46,184 bases of DNA. Source: Microbispora oryzae. GTDB taxonomy: Bacteria; Actinomycetota; Actinomycetes; Streptosporangiales; Streptosporangiaceae. The stretch is taken from contig NZ_JAFCNB010000033.1 in NCBI RefSeq assembly GCF_017896165.1, positions 1 to 46,184 of the forward strand, written 5' to 3'. A program made the translations under genes and the position numbers. Shown one piece after another: positions 15,783 to 24,055 of this stretch. Position 1 is the first letter of the stretch; each line of letters begins with the position of its first letter. The notes beneath the pieces were generated by a model. The model had not been told where the DNA came from and ran no database searches. It worked only from the letters and a program-made list of their open reading frames with translations.

Positions 15783-18686
15783 ATGCGACCAATCCCCAAG
15801 AAGTTACGAATGGCGCTGGCCATCACGGCCGCCGCCACCGTCACCGCGACGTTGAGCGGCGTCCCGTCCGCCAACGCCGCCGCCGGATGCCGGGTCACCT
15901 ACACGGTGAACAACTCGTGGCCCGGCGGCTTCGGCGCCAACGTCACCATCGACAACCTGGGCGATCCCGTCAACGGGTGGAAACTCGCCTGGTCGTTCAC
16001 GGCCGGGCAGACCATCACCCAGCTGTGGAACGGCACCTACACCCAGTCGGGCTCCCAGGTCACCGTCACCGACGCCGGATACAACGGCGGCATCCCCACC
16101 GGCGGCACCACCTCCTTCGGCTTCAACGGCTCCTGGAACGGCACCAACCCCGATCCGTCGAGCTTCACCCTCAACGGCACGACCTGCACCGGCACCGTCG
16201 CCAGCCCGTCGGCGAGCCCAAGCCAGTCGCCCTCGGCCTCCCCCAGCGCGAGCCCGTCGGCGTCCCCGTCGGCGTCCCCGTCGGTCTCTCCGTCGGTCTC
16301 TCCGTCCGCCTCCCCGTCGGCGTCCCCCTCCGTGTCCCCCTCCGTGTCCCCGTCGGCGAACCCCAGCCCGTCGGTGTCGCCCGCAGGGACGTCCACGGCG
16401 TGGCAGAACGGGAACTTCGTGGTCGACACGCCGAATGTGGTGCGGCGGTCGAACATCGTGTTCAGCAAGGCGAACACCAGCGCGACGCAGTTCGCGCCGC
16501 TGGGCAACGGCACGCTGGGCGCGCCGGCCTGGGGCGGGAACGGGTTCACCGCGCAGCTGAACCGCAACGACACCTTCCCCGACCGCAAGTCACCCGGCCA
16601 GGTGACGATCCCCGGGCTGAGCCGCCTGACCGGCGCCTCGGACTTCAAGGGCTACTTCGACATGTACGACGGGACGCTGTACGAGTCCGGCGGCGGCATG
16701 ACGCTGAAGGCCTATGTGCGGGCCGACACCTCCCAGCTGGTGGTGGACGTCACCGGCGCCGACCCCAACAGCAGCCAGACCGCGCAGGTCAAGCTGTGGA
16801 GCTCGCGCAACCCCAAGGCCGAGGCGTCGGGGTCGGTGGCGACGCTGTCGGAGAGCTGGACCGACGGCGGGACCTGGGCTTCAGGCCAGACGTTCGGCAC
16901 GATGGCCGGTGTCAGCGCGGGCGGGCGCAACGTGCGGGGCTCCAACCCCGACTCGCGGACCGCGCAGGTCAGCTTCCAGCCCAACAGCGACGGGTCGTTC
17001 CGCGTCATCGTGGTCTCCCCCGGCTGGAAGGGCGGCAACGCGCTGACCACCGCGACCAGCCTGCTGGGCGGTGATCTCACCCGGGGCTCGGCGGACCTGG
17101 CCGCGAGCACCCTGTCGTGGTGGCACGACTACTGGAACTCCGTCGGCCTCATCAAGATCACCTCCGGTGACGGGTCGGGCGAGTACTTCGAGAACATGCG
17201 CACGCTGTACCTGTACACGATCGCCGCGAGCAACCGCGACACGCTGCCCGGCACCCAGGCCGGTGAGGCCAACCTGTTCAACGTCGGCCAGGACACCCAG
17301 CCCTGGTACCCGGCCGGGTACTGGTTCTGGAACCTGCGGATGATGGTCCAGGCCAACCTGTCGGCCGGCGCGTTCTCGCTGAACACGCCGGTGTTCAACC
17401 TCTACCGGAACAACCTGAGCAACATCACGGCCTGGACGAAGGCGCGCTACCCGGGGCACGACGGCATCTGCGTGCCCGAGACCATGCGCTTCAACGGCAA
17501 CGGCAGCTGGTATTCGGGCAACGAGTCCTGCGACTCGACCATCGCGCCCTCCTACAACTCCCAGACCGTTACCTCCGGCCCGGAGATCGGCCTGTGGGTC
17601 TGGCAGACCTACCTGGCCACCGACGACCGGTCGTTCCTGTCGGCGAACTACCCGATCATGCGGGACTCGGCGAAGTTCATGCTCTCGCACGCCAAGACCG
17701 GCTCCGACGGCCTGCTGCACACCCACTCCAACGCCCACGAGGACCAGTGGTCGGTCGACGACCCGATCACCGACGTCGCCGCGATGCAGGCGCTGTTCCC
17801 GGTGACGGTGCAGGCCGCCCAGCTCCTCGGCGTGGACGCCGACCTGGTCACCAAGCTGCAGGCGGCGATCCCGAAGATCCGGCCGCTGCCGCGGACCGAC
17901 TTCGGCCAGACCCAGGTGCTGTCGCCGTCGTCGGACTCGGCCGGCAACAACATGCTGGCCCTGTCGGCCCAGCCGTCGGCGACCAAGCACAACGTGGAGA
18001 ACCTCGGCCTGGAGCCGGTCTGGCCGTACAACCTGATCGGCGACAGCGGCAACCAGTCCGACCTGGCCAAGCGGACCTTCAGCCACCGCAGCTACATCAC
18101 CCAGACCGACTGGAGCTATGACTCGCTGCAGGCCGCCCGGCTCGGTCTGGGCAACGAGATGAAGACCGCGCTGACCGCCAACGTCAACAAGTACCAGGTC
18201 TTCCAGAACGGGTTCGCCAGCTGGGACGTGTCCAAGACCACCAACCCCTACCTGGAGCAGATGGGCGTGACCGCCGCGGCGGTCACGGAGGGCCTGGTGC
18301 AGGACTACGACGGCACGCTGCGGCTGGCCCCCGGCTGGCCCAGCGGCTGGGACGCCGACGGCGTCGTCTACATCCAGCACAAGGGCAAGGCCTACGTCCA
18401 GATCCGCAACGGCGCCCTGGTCACCGCCGCACTTCAGGCCGGAGCGAACGGCGACATCACCGTCCGCAACCCCTGGCCCGGCCAGAACGTCCAGGTCGTC
18501 AACGGGGGCGGCGGCACCGTGCTCGGCAACCAGACCGGTGCCACCATCACCATCCCCGCCCAGGCCGGCACGTCCTACCTGATCCAGCGGGCCTCCGCAC
18601 CCACCACATCCCTGCCCTACTGGCCGGTCACCGGCAGCCCGGCCGCCACCGCCAAACACCTCGGCAGCCGCAGCATCGGACTCTGA
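15783..18686 (+). CDS. Secreted CBM2-linker-GH95-like glycosidase
   Basis: A 967-aa exported enzyme. Its signal peptide ends at SANAAA. Residues ~35-135 form a CBM2 module with the usual aromatic marks and a Cys near each end (GCRVTYTVNN, NGWKLAWSF, WNGTYTQSG, TTCTG). A long S/P linker (~140-203) follows. The remaining ~760 aa are an (alpha/alpha) barrel glycosidase resembling GH95, with HDYWNS, DTQPWYPAGYWFWNLRMM, VENLGLEPVWPYN and the C-terminal IRNG...VRNPWPGQ beta domain. GH95 enzymes remove alpha-L-fucose or alpha-L-galactose. The match is by overall pattern; catalytic residues could not be assigned, and a related family remains possible. ATG 15783 has GAGG 6 nt upstream. CBM2 would anchor it to cellulose or xylan. 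Confidence 0.65.
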   Translation: MRPIPKKLRMALAITAAATVTATLSGVPSANAAAGCRVTYTVNNSWPGGFGANVTIDNLGDPVNGWKLAWSFTAGQTITQLWNGTYTQSGSQVTVTDAGYNGGIPTGGTTSFGFNGSWNGTNPDPSSFTLNGTTCTGTVASPSASPSQSPSASPSASPSASPSASPSVSPSVSPSASPSASPSVSPSVSPSANPSPSVSPAGTSTAWQNGNFVVDTPNVVRRSNIVFSKANTSATQFAPLGNGTLGAPAWGGNGFTAQLNRNDTFPDRKSPGQVTIPGLSRLTGASDFKGYFDMYDGTLYESGGGMTLKAYVRADTSQLVVDVTGADPNSSQTAQVKLWSSRNPKAEASGSVATLSESWTDGGTWASGQTFGTMAGVSAGGRNVRGSNPDSRTAQVSFQPNSDGSFRVIVVSPGWKGGNALTTATSLLGGDLTRGSADLAASTLSWWHDYWNSVGLIKITSGDGSGEYFENMRTLYLYTIAASNRDTLPGTQAGEANLFNVGQDTQPWYPAGYWFWNLRMMVQANLSAGAFSLNTPVFNLYRNNLSNITAWTKARYPGHDGICVPETMRFNGNGSWYSGNESCDSTIAPSYNSQTVTSGPEIGLWVWQTYLATDDRSFLSANYPIMRDSAKFMLSHAKTGSDGLLHTHSNAHEDQWSVDDPITDVAAMQALFPVTVQAAQLLGVDADLVTKLQAAIPKIRPLPRTDFGQTQVLSPSSDSAGNNMLALSAQPSATKHNVENLGLEPVWPYNLIGDSGNQSDLAKRTFSHRSYITQTDWSYDSLQAARLGLGNEMKTALTANVNKYQVFQNGFASWDVSKTTNPYLEQMGVTAAAVTEGLVQDYDGTLRLAPGWPSGWDADGVVYIQHKGKAYVQIRNGALVTAALQAGANGDITVRNPWPGQNVQVVNGGGGTVLGNQTGATITIPAQAGTSYLIQRASAPTTSLPYWPVTGSPAATAKHLGSRSIGL
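16201..16390 (+). repeat. Low-complexity Ser-Pro linker repeats within the GH95-type gene
   Basis: Tandem 6- and 12-nt units such as CCGTCGGCGTCC encode SPSAS/SPSVS repeats. This is an interdomain linker and is prone to length change by slippage. Confidence 0.85.
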
Positions 18687-18762
18687 CCCGAGAGTCCGGG
18701 CATACCCGCCCGGCGAGTTCCACCTGAGACGCCGTGGCCGGCTCCTGGCGGCCACGGCCCCT

Positions 18763-18805
18763 CCGGGGACGATCCGGCCCGATCAACGGGCCGGATCGTC
18801 CCCGG
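18763..18805. terminator. Strong hairpin between GH95 and the methyltransferase
   Basis: A perfect 19-bp stem (18763-18781 with 18787-18805) and a 5-nt ATCAA loop. It lies 76 nt after the GH95 stop and 49 nt from the end of the convergent methyltransferase gene, so it can end both transcripts. Confidence 0.8.
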
Positions 18806-18854
18806 CCCGCGTTTCCGCCGCTTCCGGATCGAACGACATGAGTGGGACGCGCGG

Positions 18855-19682
18855 TCAGGGCTTGACCGCGATGCCGCCGTACGCCCAGGCGTGCCCGCCA
18901 CCCGGAATATGCTCCGCGCCTCTCTCGTCCGGCCGCCAGCGCACGACCTCGACCACGCCGGGCTCGACCATGTCCCAGCCCTCGAAGAACTTCTCGACCT
19001 CCGCGTGCGTACGGGGGACCATGGGGGCCGTGCTCTTGTCGTAGGGCTTGGTGAACTCCTCGCTGCTCACCTGCGGGGCGAAGTCGAGGGTGATGTGCGA
19101 CAGCAGCAGGTGACTGCCGGACGGCACCGCCGCCTTGTACCGCTCGACCAGCCCGTACGGGTCCTCCTGCTCGGTGATGAAGTGCATGACGCCGACCAGG
19201 ATGAGCGCCACCGGGCGGTCGAAGTCGATCACATTGAGGACTTCGGGGTGAGAGAGGATGTCGTCCGGCCTGCGCAGGTCGGCCTCGATCACCGAGGTCG
19301 TCCCGGGGCCGCCGGTCAGCAGGGCCCGGCCGTGCACCAGCACGATGGGGTCGTTGTCCACGTACGCCACCCGGGCCTCGGGGTTGACCTGCTGGGCCAC
19401 CTCGTGCGTGTTGCCCTGCGTGGGGATGCCGGTGCCGATGTCGAGGAACTGCGTGACGTCGGCCTCCGCCGCGAGGTGGTGCACCGCTCTGCGGAGGAAG
19501 GCACGGTGTGCCCGCACTCCCTCACGCGTGCCGGGCGACAGCTTGACCAGTTGCTCGGCCGCCTCACGGTCGGCCCCGAAGTTGTCCTTGCCGCCCAGGA
19601 GGTAATCGTAGATCCGGGCCGGATGTGGCACCGATGTGTTGATCCGCGCGGCGATCTCGCGGGGGTCCTTGGCGTCTGACAT
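18855..19682 (-). CDS. SAM-dependent methyltransferase of the DUF574 (Methyltransf_19) family
   Basis: A 275-aa protein of a family very common in actinomycetes. Diagnostic segments are PHPARIYDYLLGGKDNF at the start, then REGVRAHRAFLRRAV, FLDIGTGIPTQGNTHEVAQ (the SAM-binding glycine loop), VAYVDNDPIVLVH, and GVMHFI. Its methyl acceptor is unknown for the family. The ATG at 19682 is chosen because it begins MSDAKDPREI, the usual family N-terminus; a longer frame to 19730 has no better ribosome site. It interrupts the glycosidase set and has its own strand and terminator, so it is probably unrelated to sugar use. Confidence 0.88.
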   Translation of the reverse strand: MSDAKDPREIAARINTSVPHPARIYDYLLGGKDNFGADREAAEQLVKLSPGTREGVRAHRAFLRRAVHHLAAEADVTQFLDIGTGIPTQGNTHEVAQQVNPEARVAYVDNDPIVLVHGRALLTGGPGTTSVIEADLRRPDDILSHPEVLNVIDFDRPVALILVGVMHFITEQEDPYGLVERYKAAVPSGSHLLLSHITLDFAPQVSSEEFTKPYDKSTAPMVPRTHAEVEKFFEGWDMVEPGVVEVVRWRPDERGAEHIPGGGHAWAYGGIAVKP

Positions 19683-19840
19683 CAGTGTTCGCCCTCTCCA
19701 TGTCTCATCGTCTCTACTCTTCATGATCACCGTACGGTGGCGTCACCTCAAAGGCATCAGATGCCGCCCATCCCGCACCGTACCGGCCACAACCGGTTCG
19801 TACGGGGTGATCGGAAATCGGCTCCATATCGAGCATGTGA

Positions 19841-19878
19841 CGAACCGCCCGGGACGGTCGGCCGTCCCGGGCGGTTCG
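19841..19878. terminator. Hairpin after the esterase gene
   Basis: A perfect 17-bp stem (19841-19857 with 19862-19878) and TCGG loop, 9 nt beyond the esterase stop on the minus strand. Confidence 0.8.
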
Positions 19879-19887
19879 GAAAATGAA

Positions 19888-21273
19888 CTAGACCCTGGTC
19901 CACTTCTGGTTGGTGCCGCCGTGGCAGGTCCAGATCTGCACCTTGGTGCCGTTGGCCGTGCCGGCGCCGGAGACGTCCAGGCACTTGTTCGCGCCGACGG
20001 CGGTGATGGTGCCGTCGGAGTTGAAGCGCCACTTCTGGTTGTTCTGCCCGTTGCAGTCCCAGATGATCACGCTGGAGCCGTCCGCGGTGCCACCGCCGTT
20101 CACGTCCAGGCACTTGTTGCCGTAGACCCGCAGCTCACTGGCACTGGTGGAGGTCCACTGCTGGTTCGCCTGACCGTTGCAGTCCCAGATCTGCGCCTGC
20201 GCGCCGTTCGCCTGCGAGACACCGGTGACGTCCAGGCACCGGCCAGAGGCCACACCCTTGATCGCGCCGGTACCCGACGGGGACGTCGGGGTGGCCGAGG
20301 GGCTGGCCGACGGGGTGACCGAGGGAGAGGGGTTGGTGGACGTGGTGCCGTCGAGGCCGAGGAAGGTGATGGCGTAGGCGAGCTGGCCGGTCATGGGGAG
20401 CTGGTGGCCGACGCCGCTGATGCTGATGCCCTCGACGGGGGCCTGGTTGCCGGTGCCGCCGTAGCGGGTACGGGTCCAGGTGGACTGCGGGTGATCGGTG
20501 AAGCTGGGGGTCTGGCTCAGGCCGTGGAGGTTGGTCCACTGCTTGATCTCCTCGCCGAAGTTGGGGTAGGCGAGGGTGGTGTCGGTGGTGCCGTGCCACA
20601 GCTGGATGCGGGGGTAGGCGCCGGTGTAGCCGGGGTACATGGCGCGGGCCTGGTCGCCCCACTGCTGGGCGGTCTTGATGAGCTGGCCGCCGGAGCACTG
20701 GCCGTTCCACAGCGACCCGTCGGTGGTGGCGAAGCAGCCGGCCGGGACGCCGGAGTAGGCGGAGGCGGCGGAGAACACGTCGGGATATTCGGCGGCCAGG
20801 ACGTTGGTCATCATGGCGCCGGAGGAGAATCCGCTGACCACGATGCGGCCGGAGTCGATGTTGTAGTGCTGGCGGGCGTAGGAGACCATCGACATGATGC
20901 CGGTGGAGTCGCTGCCGCCGTCGCGCTTGAGGGCGGCAGCGCTGGATACGTCGAAGCAGTTGCCGCTTCGGGTGGCCTCGGGCAGCACGATGATGTAGCC
21001 GTAGCGGTCGGCGGCGGTGACGAAGTCGTGGCCGTTGCCGTTGAAGATGCCGCCGGCCGAGCCGCCGCAGTAGTGCACCAGGACGAGCAGGGCGGGGCGG
21101 GGTGCCACGTTGTTCGGCACGTAGATGTACATGTTCAGGTTGGTCGGGTTGTTACCGAAGTTGGTCACCCGGGTCATGGTCGCGGCCGCGGCGGGGCGCG
21201 CGGCAAGGAACATGCCCACCATGACCAGGGGAAGCGCGGCGGCCGCCAGCAGCGCTCTGATCCTACGTCTCAC
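19888..21273 (-). CDS. Secreted CE1/PHB-depolymerase-type esterase with CBM13
   Basis: A 461-aa exported alpha/beta-hydrolase followed by a CBM13. A signal peptide (LLAAAALPLVMVGMFLA, cleavage near AAAA) leads to the esterase domain with VLVHYCGGSA (oxyanion region), the nucleophile S150 in GFSSG, an aspartate in HGTTDTT and a histidine in SGVGHQLP. The family includes acetylxylan and feruloyl esterases as well as polyhydroxybutyrate depolymerases. CBM13 and the glycosidase neighbours favour a plant-glycan ester. A linker rich in PSxTPSASPSAT joins the trefoil with QQW, QKW and QKW repeats. GTG 21273 is preferred because AAAGGA lies 6 nt upstream; ATG 21288 is the alternative and overlaps that site. 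Confidence 0.85.
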   Translation of the reverse strand: MRRRIRALLAAAALPLVMVGMFLAARPAAAATMTRVTNFGNNPTNLNMYIYVPNNVAPRPALLVLVHYCGGSAGGIFNGNGHDFVTAADRYGYIIVLPEATRSGNCFDVSSAAALKRDGGSDSTGIMSMVSYARQHYNIDSGRIVVSGFSSGAMMTNVLAAEYPDVFSAASAYSGVPAGCFATTDGSLWNGQCSGGQLIKTAQQWGDQARAMYPGYTGAYPRIQLWHGTTDTTLAYPNFGEEIKQWTNLHGLSQTPSFTDHPQSTWTRTRYGGTGNQAPVEGISISGVGHQLPMTGQLAYAITFLGLDGTTSTNPSPSVTPSASPSATPTSPSGTGAIKGVASGRCLDVTGVSQANGAQAQIWDCNGQANQQWTSTSASELRVYGNKCLDVNGGGTADGSSVIIWDCNGQNNQKWRFNSDGTITAVGANKCLDVSGAGTANGTKVQIWTCHGGTNQKWTRV

Positions 21274-21500
21274 GCGATGTCCTTTCATCGTGCATATCGT
21301 GCGTGGGAGCCCGATGTGTGCCTCCGGCGCCGGAGGGAGGAGTCTGGGATCCCCCCGGCGCCGGAGGCGTCCCTCGCCGGGGAAGGCGGCGGGGGAAGGT
21401 TGCGGGCCGGCGGGTGGAGCCGGGCCGGTGAGCCGGCCCCGCCGGCCGGAAACGCGGCCGGCGGGCGGGCCTCCGCGAGGGGGCCGTCGCCGTTCACCTC

Positions 21501-21530
21501 TTGACATGCCGAGAGGGCGGCGCGTGAATT
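21501..21530 (+). promoter_or_regulatory. Possible promoter toward GH36
   Basis: TTGACA at 21501-21506 and TGAATT at 21525-21530 with an 18-nt spacer. The -35 and its next bases (TTGACATGCCG) match those of the second LacI gene. It implies a ~390-nt leader, so the assignment is weak. Confidence 0.35.
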
Positions 21531-21554
21531 GTCTCCGGTGAATCAGACCTTATG

Positions 21555-21568
21555 TGTTAGCGATAACA
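21555..21568. promoter_or_regulatory. TGTTAGCG-type operator, esterase/GH36 region, site 1
   Basis: TGTTAGCGATAACA, flanked to form GTGTTAGCGATAACAC, the most symmetric member of the operator set in the window. It lies about 25 nt after the possible GH36 promoter. Confidence 0.75.
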
Positions 21569-21678
21569 CGAGCCCGCCGGACTTCGCCGCGGCCCGCCGC
21601 AATTCCGGCGTCCCGCCGGGAGCCTGGCCGAAAGAGCGGCAGCCGTGAATGGGGAGCCGCCGACGTACGCTCGCCTTT

Positions 21679-21692
21679 TGTGAGCGCTAACA
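21679..21692 (-). promoter_or_regulatory. TGTTAGCG-type operator, esterase/GH36 region, site 2
   Basis: TGTGAGCGCTAACA on the plus strand, the same 14 bases as the GH127 operator. On the minus strand it begins 56 nt after the predicted esterase -10, matching the operator position in the GH27A and GH95 promoters. Confidence 0.75.
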
Positions 21693-21748
21693 TAAGCGTG
21701 CACGCCACGTCGCCCCTTCATCGGTCTGTTACAGGTGGTGATGCCGGG

Positions 21749-21777
21749 AGCAAATACGACACAACCGGAACCGTCAA
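21749..21777 (-). promoter_or_regulatory. Predicted promoter toward the esterase
   Basis: On the minus strand TTGACG (21777-21772) and TTTGCT (21754-21749) with a 17-nt spacer, followed by CCCGG. The core matches GH27A and GH95. The GAAACTTTC element is 96 nt upstream of the -35. Confidence 0.55.
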
Positions 21778-21873
21778 CGATCCCGGTTATCCCCTTACCC
21801 GCAGCCGGACCTCCCGGGCAGGCGCCAACTGCGCTTATCCGTGGAGGGGAGGCGCCGGCCGCTCTCTCCGCGA

Positions 21874-21884
21874 TGAAACTTTCA
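21874..21884. promoter_or_regulatory. GAAACTTTC palindrome between esterase and GH36
   Basis: TGAAACTTTCA, 46 nt before the GH36 start codon and 96 nt upstream of the esterase -35. One site could therefore act as an upstream element for the esterase and as a block or proximal operator for GH36. Confidence 0.75.
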
Positions 21885-21930
21885 CGACGGGGGCCTTCCC
21901 GGAGGCCCCCACCCCCCGGGAAAGGCTGAG

Positions 21931-24033
21931 ATGATCGCACACGACGCCGGACAACGCCTCTGGGTGCTGTCCGGACCGTCCTCCTCCTACGTCCTGCACC
22001 TCGGCGACACCGGCCTGCCGCGCGTCCTGCACTGGGGGCCGCGGCTCACCCTGGAGCAGGCGGCCTCGCTGCCGCGGCTGCCACAGCCGTCCTTCCGGCC
22101 CGTCGAGGACTTCACCGAGGGCACGCTCGACCTGACCGCGGCCGGCGGCTCGCGGTTCGGCCAGGCGGGCCTGCAGGTGCGCTTCGCGGACGGCACCCGC
22201 GACCTCGAACTCGTCCACACCGGGTGGCGCGGTACCGATCGGGAGCTGGTGCTGACGTACGCCGACCGCCACTACCCGTTCACCGTCGAGAGCCACTACC
22301 GCCTCCCCGGCGGCGGCGACGTCGTCGAGCGCCACCTGGTCCTGCGGAACGGGGGCGAGCCCGTCACCGTCGTACGGGCCGACTCGGCCACGTGGGTGCT
22401 CCCCCGCCTGAACGGCTACCGGCTCAGCTCGGTGCACGGGCGATGGGGAGCCGAGACCCTCCCGCACCGGACCGAGCTGCCGTACGGCGAGACCCTGCTG
22501 ACCAGCCGCCGGGGCGTGACCAGCCATCAGGCCAATCCCTGGGCCATGATCGACGACGGCTCGGCGGGCGAGGAGCACGGTGCGGTCTACTCGTGCGCGC
22601 TGGCCTGGAGCGGAAGCTGGCGGCTGACCGCGCAACGGCTCCCGACGGGGCGGGCGACGCTCTCGGCCGGGTTCGGGCACGATCCGGTGACGTGGGAGCT
22701 CGGCGACGGAGAGGAGCTGGTCACACCGGTCTGCGCGGGCCTGTACACCGAGGGGGGCTTCGGCGCGGCCAGCCGCGCCTGGCACGACTACCAGCTGCGC
22801 CACGTGCTGCCGCACCCCGGCGAGGAAAGGCCCGTGCTCTACAACTCCTGGGAGGCCACCGGCTTCGACGTCACGCTCGCGGGGCAGACCCGGCTGGCGG
22901 AGCTGGCGGCCCGGATCGGCGTCGAGCTGTTCGTGGTGGACGACGGCTGGTTCGGCGCCCGCACCGGCGACGCCGCCGGGCTCGGCGACTGGCGGCCCAA
23001 CCCGGACCGGTTCCCGGACGGCCTTGGCCCGCTGATCGACCGGGTGCACGGGCTCGGCATGCGGTTCGGGCTGTGGGTCGAGCCGGAGATGGTCAACCCC
23101 GACAGCGACCTCTACCGCGCCCACCCCGACTGGGTGATCCATCGCCCGCACCGGTCCCGCACCGAGTTCCGCAACCAGCTCGTGCTCGACGTGAGCCGGG
23201 CGGAGGTCGCCGGCTGGCTGCACCGCACCCTCGACGAGCTGCTCACCGAGAACGCCATCGACTTCCTCAAATGGGACATGAACCGCCCCTTCACGGAGGC
23301 CGGTCCCGACGAGCGCCTCTGGGCCGGGCACGTGCGCAACGTCTACGACGTGCTCGACCGGCTCAGGGCGGCCCACCCGCACGTGCGGATCGAGTCGTGC
23401 AGCAGCGGGGGCGGCCGGGTGGACCTCGGCATCCTGCGGCGCACCGACCAGGTGTGGACCTCCGACAACACCGACGCCCTCGACCGGCTGGACATCCAGT
23501 ACGGCTTCTCCCAGCTCTATCCGGCCCGGGTGATGGGCGCCTGGGTCACCGACAGCCCCAACCCCTACACCCGCCGCGAGATCCCCCTCGACTTCCGGTT
23601 CCTCGTCGCGATGGCCGGAGTGCTGGGTGTCGGCGGCGACCTGGCCGCGTGGAGCGAGGCCGAACTGGGACGGGCCGCCGAGCTCGTCGCCGCGTACAAA
23701 CGGATCCGCCCGCTCGTGCAACACGGCCGGCAGTACCGTCTGCTCCCGCCGGACGGCGACCTGTCGGCCGTGCAGTACCTGTCCCCCGACGGCGGCGAGG
23801 CCGCGATCCTCGTCTGGCGCCGCGCCCGCCGCTTCGGCGAGGAGGATCCGGGCATCCCGCTGCGCGCCCTCGACCCGGGGGGACGCTACCGCGACCGATC
23901 GACCGGACGCGTCCACCACGGCGCCGTCCTGCTCACCCACGGCCTGTTCCCCGAGCTCACACCCGGCGACTACGCCGGCGCCCTGGTCCACCTCGTGCGC
24001 GAGCGGGACTCCGCCCGGGACACCGAAGGCTGA
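21931..24033 (+). CDS. GH36 alpha-galactosidase (cytoplasmic)
   Basis: A 700-aa retaining alpha-galactosidase of GH36. It has the N-terminal beta-supersandwich, then the barrel with LFVVDDGWFG, the nucleophile D449 in FLKWDMNRPF, ESCSSGGGRVD, and the acid/base D512 in WTSDNTDALDR. These motifs are complete. There is no signal peptide, so it acts in the cytoplasm on imported galactosides, in contrast to the secreted GH27 copies. The start ATG 21931 follows GGGAAAGG. Its TGA forms part of a CTGAAATTTCAG palindrome, and the LacI gene converges 22 nt away. Confidence 0.92.
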   Translation: MIAHDAGQRLWVLSGPSSSYVLHLGDTGLPRVLHWGPRLTLEQAASLPRLPQPSFRPVEDFTEGTLDLTAAGGSRFGQAGLQVRFADGTRDLELVHTGWRGTDRELVLTYADRHYPFTVESHYRLPGGGDVVERHLVLRNGGEPVTVVRADSATWVLPRLNGYRLSSVHGRWGAETLPHRTELPYGETLLTSRRGVTSHQANPWAMIDDGSAGEEHGAVYSCALAWSGSWRLTAQRLPTGRATLSAGFGHDPVTWELGDGEELVTPVCAGLYTEGGFGAASRAWHDYQLRHVLPHPGEERPVLYNSWEATGFDVTLAGQTRLAELAARIGVELFVVDDGWFGARTGDAAGLGDWRPNPDRFPDGLGPLIDRVHGLGMRFGLWVEPEMVNPDSDLYRAHPDWVIHRPHRSRTEFRNQLVLDVSRAEVAGWLHRTLDELLTENAIDFLKWDMNRPFTEAGPDERLWAGHVRNVYDVLDRLRAAHPHVRIESCSSGGGRVDLGILRRTDQVWTSDNTDALDRLDIQYGFSQLYPARVMGAWVTDSPNPYTRREIPLDFRFLVAMAGVLGVGGDLAAWSEAELGRAAELVAAYKRIRPLVQHGRQYRLLPPDGDLSAVQYLSPDGGEAAILVWRRARRFGEEDPGIPLRALDPGGRYRDRSTGRVHHGAVLLTHGLFPELTPGDYAGALVHLVRERDSARDTEG

Positions 24034-24041
24034 AATTTCAG
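24030..24041. promoter_or_regulatory. GAAATTTC palindrome overlapping the GH36 stop
   Basis: CTGAAATTTCAG is a perfect 12-bp palindrome containing the GH36 TGA (24031-24033). It resembles the GAAA-N-TTTC elements but lacks the central base and is not at a promoter. It may be a distal site or coincidence. Confidence 0.35.
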
Positions 24042-24055
24042 CGCCGTAATGGAAA

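Larger units (their letters stand above)
21274..21930. other. 657-bp divergent control region between esterase and GH36
   Basis: It holds two TGTTAGCG operators, one GAAACTTTC element and predicted promoters in both directions. The part next to the esterase is very GC-rich with stable hairpins: a 16-bp perfect palindrome at 21321-21336, and an 11-bp stem with a GAAACG loop at 21438-21465. If the minus-strand promoter at 21749-21777 drives the esterase, the leader RNA is about 470 nt. No credible gene was found inside. Confidence 0.6.

Noticed and set aside
16201..16390. Tandem short repeats that might suggest a repeat array
   Set aside because: They encode an in-frame Ser-Pro linker between CBM2 and the catalytic domain; units are 6-12 nt with no spacers, so this is not a CRISPR array.
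21557..21940. 127-codon minus-strand frame between esterase and GH36
   Set aside because: It runs over the predicted promoter, both kinds of operator and the GH36 start, and has no domain or ribosome site.
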